Source: Osedax fenrisi
Lineage: Eukaryota; Annelida; Polychaeta; Sabellida; Siboglinidae
Length of the DNA: 64,000 bases
Direction of reading: 5' to 3'
Assembly: GCA_964019155.1 (NCBI GenBank)
Contig: OZ025243.1
Location: 27,288,944 to 27,352,943, forward strand
Part shown: positions 11,830 to 25,510 of the stretch, in pieces
Layout of the letters: each line of letters opens with the position of its first letter
Numbering within the stretch: position 1 is the first letter of the stretch
Program-made: the position numbers and the translations under genes
The notes under the pieces: generated by a model
Seen by the model: the letters and a program-made list of their open reading frames with translations, nothing else
What the model was told of the DNA's origin: nothing
The model's database searches: none

Positions 11830-12020
11830 GTAATATTTAATAATATTTATTTATTTATTGAATAAGAATATATATAGGGATACAAATAGACCCATCGTGA
11901 ATTCGTAGACTTGTACATGTTATAAATGAACTATAGTTATATGGGCCCCGGGATAATAAAACAACTAATATGTATCATTTGTAGTTATTGTGTTTAATTT
12001 ATCGATTATTAAGTTATTGA
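11830..12020 (-). mobile_element. SINE-2 fragment, inverted relative to the copy at 12150-12440
   Basis: The reverse complement shares several blocks with 12290-12440 (for example ATTTATAACATGTACAAGTC and ATTTGTATCCC) and ends in the same AATAAATAAATA-type tail. It is clearly diverged. Confidence 0.5.
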
Positions 12021-12149
12021 TAAACACAAGAAGAAAATAAATATATATAGTGTATACATCTTTTATAGATTATACCTATTGTATAGAGTATATATATATA
12101 TATATATATTAAGTCTAGTAAGTCTAGTATTTATTCTAGTATACCTTCT

Positions 12150-12440
12150 AGTGTCGATGGATCAGTGTGACAACCAAAAGCTAGTAAGCCAGAGGTCCCG
12201 GGTTTGACTCTAGGCAGTTTTTGTTTTTCTCTTGTGTTTATCAAGAATTCAATAAACGATAAATCAAAACACAAGAACAAAAATGTTACTATTTGTATTG
12301 TATTGTCCGTAGCCTCTCACAGTTATTTATAACATGTACAAGTCTATGACTTCTTGAGGGGTCCATTTGTATCCCCTATTTGTGTTGTAATCAATATATA
12401 TATATGAGATTCAATAAATAAATAGTATTATTATTATTTT
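12150..12440 (+). mobile_element. tRNA-derived SINE-2, near full length
   Basis: The head at 12153-12218 contains an A-box-like TGGATCAGTGTG and a B-box-like GGTTTGACTCT, the split RNA polymerase III promoter of a tRNA-derived SINE. It does not fold as a tRNA. The body carries TACTATTTGTATTGTATTG, and the tail is AATAAATAAATAG followed by ATT repeats. A weaker third copy lies at 25290-25510. It sits upstream of ACE gene A. Confidence 0.55.
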
Positions 12441-12550
12441 TTTTTTATATGTATATATTATATACTAATTTAATAGAATATACATCTTTTATAAAGTATA
12501 TAGAGGATATAATAATGTTATAGTATATTCATCTTTCAAAAGTTGACCTA

Positions 12551-12558
12551 TTATATAA
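12551..12558 (+). promoter_or_regulatory. TATA-like element of ACE gene A
   Basis: TTATATAA lies 34 nt before the upstream in-frame ATG (12585) and about 140 nt before the preferred start (12693), at the point where AT-rich flank changes to GC-richer sequence. In such an AT-rich genome a lone TATA match is weak evidence. Confidence 0.3.
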
Positions 12559-12692
12559 CGTATACGCGGCTGTAACGAGAAGAGATGATTTATACGCGAG
12601 CCCTCCGAGAGAGCCGCGCTCGAGTTCAGCGAAGCGTGACGCCAACTATAACTACCCACGTAGGGGGCCCGATCAAGCAGACCATCACTTCG

Positions 12693-12866
12693 ATGAGACT
12701 ACTACTACTACTTACGGTATTGGCGGCCGCGCGCTGTTCTGTGGCTGAACAAGATGGAGGCAAGATTACCAGCACACAAGCTATGCAACAATTCCTAGAC
12801 GAGTTAGTGAAGCCTATGATCTAGAGGTCTCTTTAGCGATCTCGGCGTGTTCTTCGCGTATTTGTA

Positions 12867-12914
<48 letters not shown>

Positions 12915-14266
12915 TATTTAAATATATATTTAAATATATATATATATATATATATTTAAATAGTATTACTAGTATTAATCGCAGTAGTAATATAATATTT
13001 ATTTAAATGTATATTACATTTATATGTACACTAAGTCAACATATATGTTATATATATATTATATATAGTCACTATTATGAACTGTTATTGACCAATCCTG
13101 ACCGATACGTTCGTCTTCATATATATATTACGTAATATCCGCGTACACCTGCACTCACATATACAAACACCTGCACTCAAACATTACATCATCATCGTCT
13201 TGAACAGATACAACGAGGCGGGTAAGAAAGACCAGTACATGCTGAACACGGCGATGTGGGACTACTACACAAACGTCACGGATGTGAACTCGGCCATTAT
13301 GGTTAGTCATTCGCCCGTCGTCGTGCGTGTGTGCTGGACACGGTGCGACCGCACTATATAGTGCGCGAGTGCGAGTGCAGCCGGTTGATAGTGCGATAGT
13401 GCTGCGAGTGCTGAAATAAATGTGGCTTAACTTGTGTAAATTGAGTAAATTGTGTATGTATACAATTAAATATTATATAAAGTACATGTTTTATACATGT
13501 AGTATATATATATATATATATATATATGGTTTTAGTGCAACTGCGTTAAGTGTATATTATATTTATTATTTGTGCAACACTGACTGACGTCAATGCACTG
13601 CGACGCATGTATTGAATGCATGCGTAGAAATGCGTGTAGAGTATATTCTGTTATAATAGTCATGTTAAGATTCATGTTTTAGACTTAATGTGTTGGCATT
13701 TATAATTCATCAATTAATGGATAGATATTATTTATTATAGAGATAACTTCGTATGATTTTAATGATTTATTTATATACATATTTATATATATATATATAT
13801 ATATATGATAATTATATATCATTAATTGTATTAATTATTTTTAATATTCCATTAATTATAATTAAATACACTAATAGTTTATCAATTATTGCCGGACAAT
13901 GCTACATACTCGTGGTATAGAAACTTATCTAAATCGAAAATAGAATTACATAAATATATAAGGTGTGCATTATTGTATAAACAGTGTACAGTAGCGAAAC
14001 ACTCGAACAACCTAAGTTAATAGATGATCATAACTGACACTTGACAACTGACACTCGATTGACAGGTGGAAGCCGGTGTCAAGAACAACAATTTCTGGCT
14101 GGCGTTCAACAAACGAGTGAACCAGTACGACTGGGAGAATCTCAAGGACGCATCCATGAAGAGGCAGTTCCATTTCCTCAACCAGACCGGTCTGGCTATC
14201 TTGCCCATCGAAGAAGTTAAGAAGGTTTCATATTGTTTATCCATTCATTATACAGTTTTTTATTGA

Positions 14267-14325
<59 letters not shown>

Positions 14326-14671
14326 GTATATATTATTTAATTAATTATTATATACCGAATTAATGAAGTGATACATACATTATGTAATGGTTTAAAAGTA
14401 ATTTTATAAAACTTAATCTAAGTTCCTGAGTGGGACGAAAAGACTCCACCAAAATAAAAAATGTTAAATCTTTTTATAAAAATGTACTAATACAAAGTTA
14501 CCCTACTAATAGGTTCAGAATCTACAAGCTAACATGACTGGACTATATTCCCTGGCTAAGGTGTGCAAGAAGGGAAAGTGCTACAATTTAGATCCGGGTT
14601 AGAAAAATAGCCTGATGTTCATAATTATGATGATTATGGCGATTTTTATGTTGATGATTATATATATTATA

Positions 14672-14702
<31 letters not shown>

Positions 14703-15503
14703 TTCAAATGTTATTATATTATATATGTATATATGATTATATTTGCATATGAACAAAAATGGATGTTTCGTCATTATTTAAGTTGAATTCGGCTATCTAT
14801 TTACAAACTGATTATTAACGTATTCTTATAATTTCACGTTTGCGTATACTCTTAAATATACGATTATATTTCTTTCCTAATGCAGTACGTCACACCCGCA
14901 GGTCTCAGTAAGATCCTGGCGGAATCGCGCGATTACGACGAGCTGTTGTGGGTGTGGAAGGGTTGGAGGGAACAGTCGGGCAAGAAGATGAAAGGCCAAT
15001 TCACGCAGCTAGTGAAGCTGTTGAATAAGGCCGCCAGACAAAACGGTACCTACGAGCGCTCTCAATCTAATTAGATTCCTTAAGGGCCGGCGTAATCTTA
15101 GTTTTTTTTTAGGGAAAATTTGTTTTTATCGAAATATTAAAATATAATTCATTATCTTTAAAATGATATATAATTAATAATCATTATTAAGGATGCCGCC
15201 CTAGGCTCTCTATAGAACCGCATTCGCGATCATTCGCCAATATCGCTAATATGCGAAGTTAAAGGCTACTATTCGCTGGCGTAACCTTTACACGTAATAG
15301 CGCTTAACGTCAAGTTACGTAATTATTATGTAAAGGGGCGTGTATATGACGTAATGTGACTACATCATTATCACGTGCTCGTATAGCGATTGTATCTCGT
15401 TACGCGCGATTATGTATACATTATATAATGTTTGAATACGGAATATGTATACATTGTATACTCGTGATTCATCGCAGTAATTATAAGTGATTAAACACTC
15501 GCT

Positions 15504-15536
<33 letters not shown>

Positions 15537-15897
15537 GTACACTTACACATAACCTTGCACACAAATGAAATCATCGCCATCGCGTAGATACAATGTACTC
15601 TATACACCTGTACAATGTACACTGTACATCTCTACAAAACCCATACCTAACATTACGTTACGTGACCCGTTGCTAGGTTACGAAGACGAGGGTGACCGCT
15701 GGAGACAGCTGTACGAGGACGACACGTTCAAACAGGACATAGAAGACCTGTTCCAGCAAGTGAAACCCCTGTACAAACAACTGCACGCTTACGTGAGGAG
15801 GAATCTCAAGAAACAATACGGAGAAAAATACTTTCCCAAGGGAGGACATATTCCCGCACATATTCTAGGTTAGTTCTTACGTAATAACGCATTAATA

Positions 15898-15938
<41 letters not shown>

Positions 15939-18900
15939 AAGGGACATTAGATCCATATATGGTTATACGTGAAAACTTCATCTAAGTTCCTGGATGGGAT
16001 GAAAGGACTCCACCAAATAAAAAATAACGAATAACGAATATATATATGTATTAATGCGTTATTATATTTGATGATTTACATTATATTTCGTAATATATAT
16101 ATATATAAACATATACAATAGTATTAGTAATACATGTAATGTTATCAGATATTAGTTTGGATAGCCGGTCGATTAGGCCTAAATCCGTATAGAAATATAT
16201 CAACCGCTCAGTGGATATAAACCAATGAACATCAGCATGTAAAGTAATTACATACACTAATTCGTACTATGCGTACATTTAAATCGCGAATTAATAATAA
16301 CTTACTGTCAAATATAACTATATAACATATATTGTTATGATACCTTATCGCTCCCATTACGTATTGCCATCATTGTTATTATTGTTATTATGTTCATGAT
16401 TGTAATAACTGTTATTGTATTACCATTATTTTTGTATTATTATTCAAATACAATCTCTAAGAATACCACCGAGTATATTAATAGTATATAGTAGATAGTA
16501 TCCCCTACCGTATAGTTCTATAAGTAAATACCACAACTCAATCAATCAATCACCCGTACAGGTAACATGTGGAGTCAGAGCTGGGTGAACATCGAGAAGC
16601 TGGTGAAACCTTACGAACACGCCCCAGTTATCGACATCAATAAGGCGCTCAAGGACAACGTTAGAATCGCGCTGTACTTTGATTAGTACTATTGATTATA
16701 TTTTAAATGTGGAGATTAATATTTATAAAAATAAAAACCTATTAAATATCAAATCGCTGCCACAATATAACTTATAAGCTCTTGAAACCTAAGTATTATT
16801 TGTATGTTAGTATATACTTTATAATCACATTATTTTTGTTTGTGTTTCTTTTGTCACTCACCCTTAACGTACAATGTACTGTGTAGTCCATTGATGTGAT
16901 GGTGTAGTAGACGAGTTGTAAACGTATACATGTGGACAGACTACCGTTGTGTCTATACGATGTATCGACTTACCTGTCCACCTGTCCATATGATCAACGT
17001 GTCTGCTACCAATCGCTAAGTTATCACAGTACTGTGCTGCCAGACGTGCGTCGTTCATTATTTATGTAATCCTTCCATGGAAATAGTATACATATAATAC
17101 ACTATTGTATTGTATATTTAGTGCCCTTTTTAGGATTTTAAAGTTGGGGGGGAAATTCCAAAAATAATTATTTTGTAATTGTATATGAAAACCAATATAG
17201 TAAAATTAATAGGATTATGATATAATTCATTATGAACAGATCTTATGTGGGCAAAATGTACAACAAAATAGTGTGCGAAAAAGACCCATTAAAAATGCAC
17301 TACACTACATATACATTAATAATACAATACCAGCTAACATAAATAACGATCGTTATCACTGCAATACACAGAACTGGAGTGTGGATAGAATGTTCAAGAC
17401 GGCCGAGTCTTTCTACGTATCTCTGGGTCTCAGTAAAATGGTGGACACGTTCTGGACCAAGTCTATGTTCGTCCGACCCAAGGACAGGAAGGTCATATGT
17501 CATGCCTACGCCTTCGATTTCTACGATAAACACGACTTTAGGTCAGTGGGTAACCGTGTATGTGTGTGTATGTGTATGTGTGTGTATGTGTGTATGATAA
17601 TGCTATTAGTTAATGTGTATACTTCAATATTATATGTTATAATTTTAAAATTAAATAAATATTATTATATACTTTTTAAATATGTTACATATACATATAT
17701 ATTTGTGTATATTTTCCCAGTTTTTCAATATAAAATAATCTTCATAAGTATGGTATAATGTTAGTTAGAGAATATTATGTAGCTTACCGTAGCCTACTCA
17801 TTAACTGGATACTCGGCGTATTACACTACGTGAATTGTATATTTTAAACTATCTATATCGTAAGGTATCACATTATAAAGCCTGTATGCTTATAGGCCAC
17901 ACTTGCGAATATTACCGCGAATGTGCTAAGTATATTCGCTAAGAATCGCGGTTTTTTTGTATATATATAACATATTATATATTCGTGTATTTCGTGTATT
18001 TCGAGCGAATATTTACAAGCGTCGCCCGGCCTAAACCGGCGCCATTCCGTCCACCTAATACCCGCACGTGACCTAATACACTCACGTGACCTAATACACT
18101 CACGTGACCCGCGCACACGTGACCTCAGGATAAAGATGTGCACTAAAGTGGTGTTCGAGGACCTCGTGACTATCCACCACGAGATGGGCCACATCCAGTA
18201 CTACATGCAGTACGAACATCTGCCGGTTCCGTTCAGAGATGGCGCTAACCAAGGTCAGCTTCCACGTCTATCTCCGTCTTCTATACCTACTACTATAGTA
18301 TATCCATCTAGTCAATATGCTATGCCTACTACTATAGCATATACATAGTATCATTAAATAGTATTACTATAGTATATTAGGGTGTGCTATTCATGTAGCA
18401 GGAAAGTGAGTCATATCGACAAGTGGACAGTCAGTAATACCCACGCGATATGTCAACTGATTATTTGACCAATTTATTACTACGAAAATCACACCCTTAT
18501 ATTCTCTTGAACAACTCTATTTACATTAGTAGATTATTAGTACATATATTAATTTAAAATATAATATGAAAATAATATAAAATAATATAAACACTAGTAT
18601 TATATATAACGTAGATAATAATCTGCAATGGTGAGAAGTATAGTCTATGGAGAATATACTATATACTATAGACTATATTCCTCATCGTCTATCCTGCTCA
18701 GGTTAAGGACATATCTCTAATACCAATATAATACAATATAGTATTGATATAGTATAGACTATATATATATTGTATAGTATAGTATATACTCTATAGAGTA
18801 TACTCGATAACCATACTCTAGCCCATAGCTCCTATATGCATGCTTCTATTACCTGTTCCAGGATTCCACGAGGCTATCGGCAACGTGATGGCGTTATCAG

Positions 18901-21567
18901 TCTCCACTCCGACACATTTAAAGAAACTCGGTTTACTCGACGAAGTCACCAATAGCGCAGGTTTTCGTTATACGCGGGTAAAACAAATTAGTTAAAGTCG
19001 ACGCTTTATCGTTTACGTTTACAATTCGCTGAAAAATCATTTTAATATGTTCTATTTAATTCGTGCGATACTTTCGAGAATGAATGTCAGGACTGAGTTA
19101 TAGTATTTTCACTCTTCGTTATGGGTAATCGGACAATCCGTAAAACACCGTATATAACTAGTCATGCGAAAATAGAACACGTTATAAATGCCATACGTCG
19201 TACGCCGTATGTAACATATATTTTCTAACGGTAAATCCATGACACGGCAAGCATTTTACGGATAATGTGAATACAACGTCTCCGTATGATGTTTTATAAA
19301 CACGCCTACTTATGCTGTATTATAAGCACGCCTACTTTAGTTATAGCGTTATAACAACGCCCCTTTTTCATGTCGTTCTCCCAGAATTCGACGTAAACTT
19401 CCTGATGAGCATGGCCCTTGATACCGTTGCCTACTTACCGTTCGCCTACCTACTGGACAAATGGAGGTGGGGTGTATTCGACGGGTCCGTGACCCCCGCT
19501 CAGTACAATAGCAAATGGTGGGAGCTCAGGTGTAAATACCAGGGTATCTACCCCCCAGTAGAGAGGTAGGTTTTAGTGTTAAAACGTATATAGTATTATT
19601 ATATAATAGTAATAATAATAATCATTTATTAAAATATTTATTATTTATTATATTATAAATAAAAATAAAAATATGCAGTATCATTTTATTTATAATAAGC
19701 TTAAAATAAGACGGTGTATATCTTAACTCATATTATCGTCCGCCATATTATTCTATATAGTATTATTAATGTATAATAATATTTAGTATTTTATTTATAT
19801 TTTATTTATAATATATATTTATATCGATACATTAACAAACTAACCGAATATACCTTTACTACGATGCTTATTATAACGCGCGCAATAGTGTTGATTATTT
19901 GTTTGGTTACAATCAAGTTGTTACCATTAAAGATTACGTATTGAATTGCAGACACGCAGATGATTTCGATCCGGGTGCAAAGTTCCACGTCGCCGGAAAC
20001 GTCGCATACATAAGGTTACGTAATAATACGTAATCAGGTATACGATTATAACTATGTATAATAGAGTATAGTAATACGGTATATAGAAGAGATTAGAATA
20101 TAATAGTACAGAATTGTATATAATTGTATATATGTATCGATATTGTGATAATACTTCTAATAATCGTGTATAATTTCAATTGACTACCAGACATTTCATA
20201 ATATAGATATCATATAAGAGTAAAGGTAAGCGTTTATTAATTAATTGTAATTGTTATAATATATCATTCGATACAAAATAATTATATGTATACGATCGCA
20301 ATATTATATATATAGTTACTCTAGATATCATGTAATTTAAGAACAGAAGAATGTGTTCGTAATATCAAATAGTTCTTACACGTATTTACGTATACGAATA
20401 CGTATGCATACATAGCCGAACTAGCATTTATAGATGTCTAAGTAATCGGGTCTGTGAGATTTAGAGAGTCTGAAATATCGATAATCTACCGTACTATATT
20501 ACGTAATCATAATAGATTGTAGTGAAACGTTACGTAATACACACAGACACGTGACAGCTTATGACACGTGACATCATCCGTAGGTATTTCATCGCCGATA
20601 TCCTGGAGTTCCAGTTTCACCGAGCTCTCTGCAAGGAAGCTAAACACGTAGGTCCTCTACACAAATGTGACATCTATCAATCAAAGGCAGCCGGAACTAA
20701 GTTAAAGTTCGTAGTAAACAGTCTTGTATATATATACTTGTATATATGTGTGTGTATATATGTTTGTATATTATATTAAGGGTTTAATAACACATTTTGT
20801 ATAATATAATTGTGTAGGTATTAAACCAGTATATATTGAAACATAAGTTTGTGTTATTATTATATACAATTATGTAATAATAAAGTGTGTACGTATTGTA
20901 AAACTTTATATAAATAGATAAAGATATTATTTAATATCATATTCCAAGCGAGCGAAATGGCATATATTACCCTAAATGTAGTATTAATAAACAATTATTA
21001 ATCATCATCATCATCATCTAGACTCTAGAGAGTAATCTAAGTCGCATCTAAATTAATCGTAGTGTGTAAATGTTATAATGTGAAGGTCTTTAAGCCCTAT
21101 TAAGATCCGGGATTTACATGATGAAAACAGAAGATTTATATTTCACTAAAAGTATAAAAACGTTAACAATACAGTACGATGTTACTTGATATGTATTAAG
21201 TGTGTATGTGTTAATCTTTAACGATCCACCTTATTTCATAGTGTTGCATAATTATTGCGTAATTATTATGATGTAATCATTACCATTACGAATTGCGTAA
21301 CACAGGAAAGTTCTATCGCTCGGCCAATCGAAACCGTGGAAGGACGCCATGGAACAGATGGATGGTCAACGTAAGATGGACGCATCGGCCTTGATGGAAT
21401 ACTTTAGCCCTCTTCAAGAGTGGCTAGAGAAGCAGAACGAGGGCCATGACATAGGTTGGGAAGAAGCATGTCCTGTAATGGATTCACAGTCCGGCACATC
21501 AACGCTGCATTATCTGGGAGCCTCGACGCTCGTTTTCATATCGCTCATATCCTCCGTATTCTATTAA
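12693..21567 (+). CDS. ACE: Angiotensin-converting enzyme-like peptidyl-dipeptidase, gene A (14 exons, 634 aa)
   Basis: M2 zinc metallopeptidase that removes C-terminal dipeptides from small peptides. Exons: 12693-12802, 13208-13301, 14066-14224, 14513-14597, 14902-15045, 15677-15868, 16562-16659, 17372-17541, 18129-18253, 18862-18960, 19385-19565, 19952-20014, 20584-20706, 21306-21567. All introns are GT/AG, phases match and the joined frame totals 1905 nt. The start at 12693 opens a signal peptide (MRLLLLLTVLAAARC); an in-frame ATG at 12585 would bury it. Exon 9 carries HHEMGHIQYYM and exon 10 HEAIG with the third zinc ligand. Exons 12-13 keep K, H, Y, R and Y of GAKFH...YIRYF. Oddities: HEAIGN where the family has HEAIGD, and CHAYAF where others have CHASAW. 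The C-terminus ends in a hydrophobic segment without a cytosolic tail. Five introns are unique to this copy. Confidence 0.93.
14400..14465 (+). mobile_element. SINE 3' tail in intron 3 of gene A
   Basis: A diverged copy of the conserved SINE 3' core (CTAAGTTCCTGAGTGGGACG, then GACTCCACCAAAATAAAA), truncated at its 5' side. Same family as 48211-48515. Confidence 0.6.
15936..16035 (+). mobile_element. SINE 3' tail in intron 6 of gene A
   Basis: It matches the last 90 bases of the 48211-48515 SINE, from GGGACATTAGA through the CTAAGTTCCTGGATGGGATG core, and then has an AATAACGAATAACGA tail. It is 5'-truncated and less diverged than the neighbouring copy at 14400. Confidence 0.7.
17119..17205 (+). 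mobile_element. hAT-like MITE fragment in intron 7 of gene A
   Basis: One terminus of the family at 43992-44210 (AGTGCCCTTTTTAGG-like end, then a G-rich tract and AAATTCCAAAAATAATTATT). The other end is missing. Confidence 0.5.
18053..18122 (+). repeat. 18-bp tandem repeat with CACGTG boxes, directly before gene A exon 9
   Basis: The unit ACCTAATACACTCACGTG is repeated about three times (first unit variant CCCG), giving perfect CACGTG hexamers at 18065, 18083 and 18101 plus a near match at 18116. The array abuts the acceptor of the exon carrying the zinc motif. Confidence 0.7.
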
Positions 21568-21674
21568 ATTCCGTTATCAGCGAAGACGAGTCAATTCGTA
21601 TCGTTAACTTTATACGAGTCAATTCGTGTTCGAATCGTTTATTATTGAAATTTTGTTATCGATATTTATTTTAT

Positions 21675-21680
21675 AATAAA
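21675..21680 (+). terminator. Poly(A) signal of ACE gene A
   Basis: AATAAA lies 108 nt downstream of the gene A stop codon, in a strongly AT-rich 3' flank. Confidence 0.5.
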
Positions 21681-21779
21681 AAATTTTAATTATTCAATAA
21701 CATATTAATTAAACTATGTTTATATACATTTAATACATATAATATATGTATATACTATAAACTGTCTGTTTGTCTAAGT

Positions 21780-22020
21780 TGATTAAGGCTACATTAGTCG
21801 TACAAGTAGTGGGATTCGTATTAAAACCTCATCCAGACAATTACAAAAGGTCTCAAAATAATATGTATAAGTGATATTATATAATTGTATATATAAAGTG
21901 ATCGGCTCTCGATAAAAAATGGATTATTTAATATGATAGTTGTTTCGAAGAGCGATTTAGTTATAGGTAATAATTTATCTACATGTCTGGATGAGATGTC
22001 AGAACACCGCGAAAATACAA
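21780..22020 (+). mobile_element. Degenerate SINE copy (family of 48211-48515)
   Basis: It retains the middle block GATATTATATAATTGTATAT and GATCGGCTCTCG and a diverged 3' core (CTGGATGAGATGTCAGAACA). The TTACGCGA-type head is not recognisable. It lies just downstream of gene A. Confidence 0.5.
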
Positions 22021-22607
22021 ATATAAAAATTCATAAAAATATAAATACATATATTTAAATGTCTAATTATAAGACTACACTATTAAATCATAATATAATG
22101 TAGGTGATATATTATCGAAGGTGTTTCTGACTACGGCCGCTCTAGAAATATAATTTATAATAAATATCTGGTTCATTCTATTTTTAGTAATCCTCACATT
22201 TTGACGATATTACAACGACGAGGTTATTTACTCGATTGTTTGGCAAACAACCTTTATTACCGGTAATAAAAGTTACCCTTGTCTTGGTATAACTCAATGT
22301 CAACGGGTTTAATAACTTTTACACTTTCTCGTTATTATATAATTTGTAATTTCGTCGTCATATAAATTGTTAAAATTCCCACCTTATTTAATACATAAAT
22401 TCCACATTATTGTATGGTAATGTTTATATATAGTAACTAATGTAATCATGATAATATAATATTTCTAATTATACTATAGTATATAGTATTATGTTAGTTA
22501 ATGATAAGTTTAACTTGGATACAATGTAATAGATTAACTTACACCAATATAATACTATCACATACATGAAATTAGAGTAAGAAAAACCATAGCTATTTTC
22601 TATACCA

Positions 22608-22642
<35 letters not shown>

Positions 22643-23117
22643 TTTATAGATATGTAGATATATGTGTGTGTTATCAACGATGCGATGATCAAGTATTAGA
22701 AATATAAAAAGTTGTAATCACACGTCAATGGCATTTTAACGCATATATGGTTACACCTATAGGTTACATTCTAATACATTTTTTTTATTTTATCAAAGCA
22801 TTATATTTTTTAATTTATTAAAATATATTATATAATTGTATAATGAATATTGATTATATAACAGATTTATATTCAATTATTATTAACTAGTTGTTGGAGA
22901 CCATAGAGAGTTAATAGAACTATTATTATAAATATATTCTATTTAATTATCATAAATAAATTTGTTATTTTGTAGATAATTATATTATTCATTATAATGT
23001 GATAGTATACTATATACTATATATGGTAATAATGATAACATTATTTTTTATTAAATAAATTGTATTAATCATAAACTAATAATCTAATAAATAATATATA
23101 TTTACGTTACCTTACCT

Positions 23118-23564
23118 TACCAGGTCGAGCTTGCTCGGTAATCCATAATATGAGTTTTCCACCCTTCTCTATCCTCCATCGCTTTTTTATCTCGTCTATC
23201 GTTGTAAGATTCGTATCATCTCTTATTTTATCGATGTAAATCTTTGCTAGTCGTACGCGTTTTATGTTGCCAGAGTATTAGATCGCTTGCCAGTTCATCT
23301 TTGCTTCTCCAACAATGTTCGGTAAACCTTAATATTTGTATTCATGTTCATTTTCTGTTTTTTTTTTAGTATAACACCATATAGTTTTTCATTTGTTAGA
23401 TGATCTCTCCAGGATTTATTCGTTACAGCATGAAGCATACGAGTGTATGATACGTCAATCTTCATTTATATCGATTATGTTAGAGTCCATGTAACGGATC
23501 CGTAAACAAGTACAGATTCAACTGCTGCTCTGAAAAAGTTTCTTTTGAGACCTTCATTTAACTT

Positions 23565-23616
<52 letters not shown>

Positions 23617-24400
23617 ATTGCATGCTATTTAAAGCGGCGCATGTTCCTGCAAGCTTTAGAGATTATTATATTTACATATATGTCAGTTGACTTGATATAA
23701 ATTCCTAGATATTTTATAAGTATTACTTTCATCTTTTTGCGGTTTATTGTGTCAAATTGTTTTTAAAAATCAACGAAGAGGATTGTTAGTGGTATGTTTT
23801 TATCTTTTACTCCTACTATTATTCGTCTTATAGTCAGAATTTATCATGTCGTAGATCTATTTTTACGGACACCATTTTGGTTTCGCCATAGAATTGGGTC
23901 AATTTCGGGTATAATTCTGTTTAATAACATTAAGTTATATATCTATGCGGATATTGCTGATAGTGTTTTACCTCTATAGTTTGTAGAGATGGATATGATT
24001 CCTTTCTTTAGAAAAGGAAGAATACATCCATCTATCCATCTAGCTATAGGTTCTTGGAAATATACACGGTTACAGGATTCTAGTAAGAATTCTTTGAAAT
24101 CTTCTAATTTCAATACTTCTGCTGGTATTTCGTCCAATCCAACTGCTTTTCCGTATGATATATATGTTGTGGCTTTTATCACTTCTTCTTTTGTGAAGGG
24201 ACCAGTTTTTATCTCAGTTTATTCAGGATTTTAGTTACATTTTCGCTATGTATTGTTGATTGGATATTATTACCTAGTAGCTCATTAAAATACGTATGCC
24301 AAAGTTTGATTCGTTCTTTATCACTAGTTTCTTTCAGTTTTGCTTTATTTGATTTATTCCTTCAGCTGACTTCGTTTATGACATACATTTTAATTGACTA
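23118..24400 (-). pseudogene. Decayed non-LTR reverse transcriptase (second LINE type)
   Basis: Minus-strand pieces read G-K-A-V-G-L-D-E-I-P-A-E-V-L-K, then N-Y-R-G-K-T-L-S and K-I-Y-N-x2-L-L-N-R-I. These are the RT palm signatures of RTE/R4-like elements and differ from the CR1-like LINEs at the window edges. Upstream (24200-24300) the frame resembles a T-Y-F-N-E-L-L-G segment. The 3' end near 23120-23170 reads an E-D-R-E-G-W-like segment followed by a short GGTAA repeat. Several frameshifts, stops and a (TA)n insertion at 23571-23614 break it. Confidence 0.7.
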
Positions 24401-24963
24401 AAATATAAACAAACCAATAATATATATTTTTTGCGAACCAAAGATATTTCACCGGTATATAATACGTTAAACAAATTTGAATTCTGAATAGTTTGAAATA
24501 TAGGTGGCAATACTATCGTTTTAAAACTTTTAATATCGAATTTTCAAAGTTGTATTACATAATATTTTAGAATGTTACAAAATATGTATAATTTTACATT
24601 TAAAATGGATATATTGATTTATCATATTTATCGAATATGTCGGTATATTTCAAGAAAAGTATTTCTAATTATAAAATAATGTATATTCATAAAAAATCAT
24701 AAATTAAATATGTATTATATTCAAAAATATACATACATTTTCATTTATAATAGTAATATATTTTTACAAATGCACATATAAACAAATATAAACTAAAAAT
24801 AGAATTAAATAAATAGTTATCGGAACAGGTGGAGCAATTTTCATTATTTTCACAAATTCATTAGAGTGGCATATCTTTCCATCGGAAATCTTTGAGTATA
24901 TAGACACATTCTGTAATGGTTTTTTTTATCATTGATAGCTTAACAACTGGTAATAATTTCCTA

Positions 24964-25020
<57 letters not shown>

Positions 25021-25289
25021 GTGTATACGATATCCGATAACCGGTTTGTATAGCCGTAACTATAGTTCGTAACTATAGTAGCCTATAGGACCTACAAATA
25101 AATTAAACTATTATAAGTGTTTGTTCAACTATCAATTATGGGTAAAACACCCATAATCAAATGCATCTATTTAATATTGGATTTTAGTAGTTAGAGTTTT
25201 TTTATCACAAAACTACTTTCTTCATATTTTATATTTTAATTTTAATTTATATTCAATTTACAATTAATATTATTATAATACTCGTATTA

Positions 25290-25510
25290 TTTCTAGTCTG
25301 GGGTCTATGATTCAGTGGGATAGTCGAAAGCTTGTACGTGATATATCCGGGATACCCACTCGAACGTTCGACTTTATTCAATTCATATTTATCTTGTATT
25401 TATCAAAAAATTAATACAAAATAAATAAAAATATAAGAAAAAAAAATGCTATTTGTATTGTAATTGATATATACGTAATTCAATTAATACATATTATTAT
25501 TATTATTTAA
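25290..25510 (+). mobile_element. SINE-2-like copy, diverged
   Basis: It has a tRNA-like head with GATTCAGTGGGATAG, shares GCTATTTGTATTGTAATTG with the 12150-12440 copy, and has a similar ATT-repeat tail. Identity is low, so the assignment is tentative. Confidence 0.4.

Noticed and set aside
18053..18122. CRISPR-like direct repeats
   Set aside because: A contiguous tandem repeat without spacers in a eukaryotic intron. No array structure exists anywhere in the window.
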